A DNA stretch of 64,000 bases from Berberis thunbergii (taxonomy: Eukaryota; Streptophyta; Magnoliopsida; Ranunculales; Berberidaceae). Under the pieces are notes generated by a model, which saw only the letters and a list, made by a program, of their open reading frames with translations, did not search any database and was not told the origin of the DNA. Location: positions 98,616 to 162,615 of the forward strand of contig QNQO01002062.1 of NCBI GenBank assembly GCA_003290165.1, given 5' to 3'. Of the stretch, positions 63,301-64,000 are shown in pieces. The translations under genes were made by a program, and so were the position numbers. Position 1 is the first letter of the stretch, and each line of letters begins with the position of its first letter.

Positions 63301-63408
63301 GACAGCAACTGCACAGAATATCTTAAAAAGCAACAAGACCAGGAATTGAATGCATTGGGCAAGAAATCAGCGCATAGAAATGGTCAACCAATTGATGTAT
63401 CGACATAA
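47754..63408 (+). CDS. KMS1: VMP1/TMEM41-family ER membrane protein, KMS1-like, 8 exons
   Basis: Exons are 47754-47853, 53626-53836, 54153-54230, 56376-56675, 57311-57464, 62033-62148, 62797-62972 and 63217-63408, about 443 residues when phased. A Ser-rich start ([10 protein letters not shown] then a Ser run) is followed by several membrane segments ([24 protein letters not shown]) and the VTT-domain signature [15 protein letters not shown], then PNPLFDLAG and a C-terminal [19 protein letters not shown]1 relatives are ER lipid scramblases needed for autophagy and secretion; plant KMS proteins act in the early secretory pathway. Frame breaks: one base missing near 53787, 54182, 57335, 62071, 62871 and 63327, and one extra G near 63219. 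Exons 1 and 4 are intact. No substitution stop is seen, so I infer sequence errors in a working gene. Confidence 0.92.
48607..48657 (+). repeat. TA and TTTA microsatellite in KMS1 intron 1
   Basis: A run of ta units passes into about nine ttta units, then tttccccc. Confidence 0.9.
50049..52761 (-). mobile_element. non-autonomous LTR retroelement, copy 1, antisense in KMS1 intron 1
   Basis: The LTRs are 52510-52761 (252 bp, TGATAG...ATTACA) and about 50049-51129, the latter about 260 bp once its nested insertion is removed. Both share tcaatcagtca, tacgctctta, aattggactgttactaa and caatataacta. On the minus strand a PBS-like TGGTACAAAGCC follows the first LTR, then a short gag-like start (52450-52253). 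The interior near the other LTR has gagttgaaaagctcgtcctt, matching copy 2. No reverse transcriptase or integrase is seen. The exact outer end at 50049 is uncertain and no target duplication is visible. Confidence 0.7.
50264..51076 (+). mobile_element. hAT-like element nested in LTR of copy 1
   Basis: gtcctatt lies on both sides (50256-50263 and 51077-51084), an exact eight-base target duplication. The ends ctatgttgttatatcg and the inverse of cgtattaataatatag are imperfect inverted repeats. It resembles the element at 59670-60869 in its tips and in repeated taatcgg motifs. No transposase is seen. Confidence 0.7.
58023..58613 (+). mobile_element. Mutator-like miniature element in LTR of copy 2
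   Basis: aatattact occurs exactly on both sides (58014-58022 and 58614-58622), a nine-base duplication as made by Mutator-like elements. The ends tgtgcagttaaat and the inverse of gttttaactgcatag share TGCAGTTAAA. The interior is full of cgttat and ataacg motifs in both orientations and has no coding capacity. Confidence 0.82.
59670..60869 (+). mobile_element. hAT-like element nested in copy 2 interior
   Basis: gacatgat stands on both sides (59662-59669 and 60870-60877), an exact eight-base duplication. The tips ctaagttattaaatcgg and the inverse of gcgatttaactacccaa share TTAAATCG. Subterminal taatcgg and gattaat motifs resemble the element at 50264-51076. The 1.2 kb includes a purine/pyrimidine GAAGAA-CTTCTT region and a SINE. 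Confidence 0.75.
60340..60480 (-). mobile_element. tRNA-derived SINE, copy 2
   Basis: On the minus strand the A box GGCTCAACGG (60463-60454) is followed 32 bases later by a perfect-looking B box GGGTTCAAACCC (60421-60410), then cagcttgcggcatcttta and a tail of A and TA repeats. It matches copy 1 at 14525-14640 over about 110 bp. It is better preserved than copy 1 and inserted within the hAT-like element. Confidence 0.72.
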
Positions 63409-63855
63409 GTCAATGAATTTATATTTTATACCTTTTCTTTTTCCTTCAGTTATTAGAAGTCATTGATCTCAGCGGCAGCTCTAAACGTCGCCAATGAAGC
63501 GACTCAAGAGTGCTCATTTATCCAATGCCTCCAGAGAATCTGTATACAACAAACATGGAAGAAATTGAATGGAAGGTGCAGGTTTGTGTTAGCCTTAACT
63601 AAGTATTAGTTTTTTTAGCATCAAGTATTGTTACTATTGGAATTGAATCTTTTTGTGGTATGCACCACAAGTTGTAGGCTCACTTCTAAGGAATCAAGTC
63701 TCTTTAGTGATTGAAAGATTCCTTTCACTCTGTCTAAACTCTTCTCCCTTTTGATTTGCATATTGGAAGGCTTTTTGATTTGGAATGATTTACTGGTATA
63801 TTCTTTAGTAGATTGCTTTAATCCTTCAAAATTTTCAGCTCAAACATAGTACAGG
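63409..63855 (+). other. 3' flank of the KMS1-like gene
   Basis: No polyadenylation signal is certain. A possible short conserved block (ggcagctctaaacgtcgcc, about 63474) has no recognised meaning. Confidence 0.35.
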
Positions 63856-63862
63856 AATTCTA

Positions 63863-64000
63863 AATGTCGAGGAAGCCAGCGAGGAAATCAGCGAGGGAGG
63901 GAGGGAGGTTGAGGGAAGGAGGGACCGTCCATCCCTCGGGATGTGCATGAAAATGATAGCATGCATCTCGAGGGATGGACGGTCCCTCCTTCCCTCTCTC
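63863..64000 (+). mobile_element. GC-rich hairpin element, copy 5, cut by the window end
   Basis: The family tip attctaaatgtcgaggaagc is followed by two gcgagg blocks, a GGGA run, gaccgtccatccctcggga, a loop near 63955 and the inverse tctcgagggatggacggtcc. The outer right end lies beyond the window. Confidence 0.78.

Noticed and set aside
63190..63408. 72-codon frame as the end of the KMS1-like gene
   Set aside because: The conserved tail ([17 protein letters not shown]) lies in another frame. This frame matches the family only at its very end, after the missing A near 63327.

Overview
The window is nuclear DNA from a eudicot plant. Genes are split by GT-AG introns, the intergenic DNA is AT-rich, and the transposable elements are plant types: a Ty1/copia element, hAT-like, Tourist-like and Mutator-like miniature elements, and a tRNA-derived SINE. 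I could not settle the species. The conserved genes are ordinary plant genes, and I saw no CRISPR array, operon or clearly new gene system. The unusual content lies in the repeats and in a systematic indel pattern.

Layout. 0-3.7 kb: a scrap of an NLR resistance-gene coiled-coil domain and two sets of exon-like tandem repeats. 3.73-9.22 kb: a complete but broken copia retrotransposon with two 225-bp LTRs. 10.2-11.8 kb (+): a seven-exon HAD-family phosphatase gene. 15.25-18.59 kb (+): the NatB catalytic subunit NAA20 in six exons. 20.29-24.49 kb (-): a nine-exon type-1 9-lipoxygenase (LOX). 28.8-30.8 kb and 32.0-35.8 kb (+): two further LOX copies, the first a clear pseudogene, the second complete in layout but full of small indels. 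37.0-39.0 kb (-): a decayed PPR gene. 40.6-47.3 kb: a transposon cluster with a hAT-like element nested in another, and a 2.1-kb foldback element. 47.75-63.41 kb (+): a KMS1/VMP1-like ER membrane protein gene in eight exons, whose introns 1 and 5 are swollen by related non-autonomous LTR elements that carry further insertions. The right edge cuts a GC-rich hairpin element that has four other copies in the window.

How the genes relate. The genes do not form a pathway. The LOX copies are one family expanded by local duplication; the 3' flank of both plus-strand copies, and possibly a piece of the neighbouring PPR gene, was duplicated with them. NAA20 (protein N-terminal acetylation) and the KMS1-like gene (ER and secretory pathway) are housekeeping genes.

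Main caveat. Nearly every conserved gene here is broken only by one- or two-base indels, mostly shortened or lengthened base runs, with few or no substitution stops and with splice sites and catalytic residues intact. I read this mainly as unpolished long-read assembly error rather than simultaneous loss of several genes. Exon coordinates below are therefore given as they stand in the sequence, with each suspected indel named.
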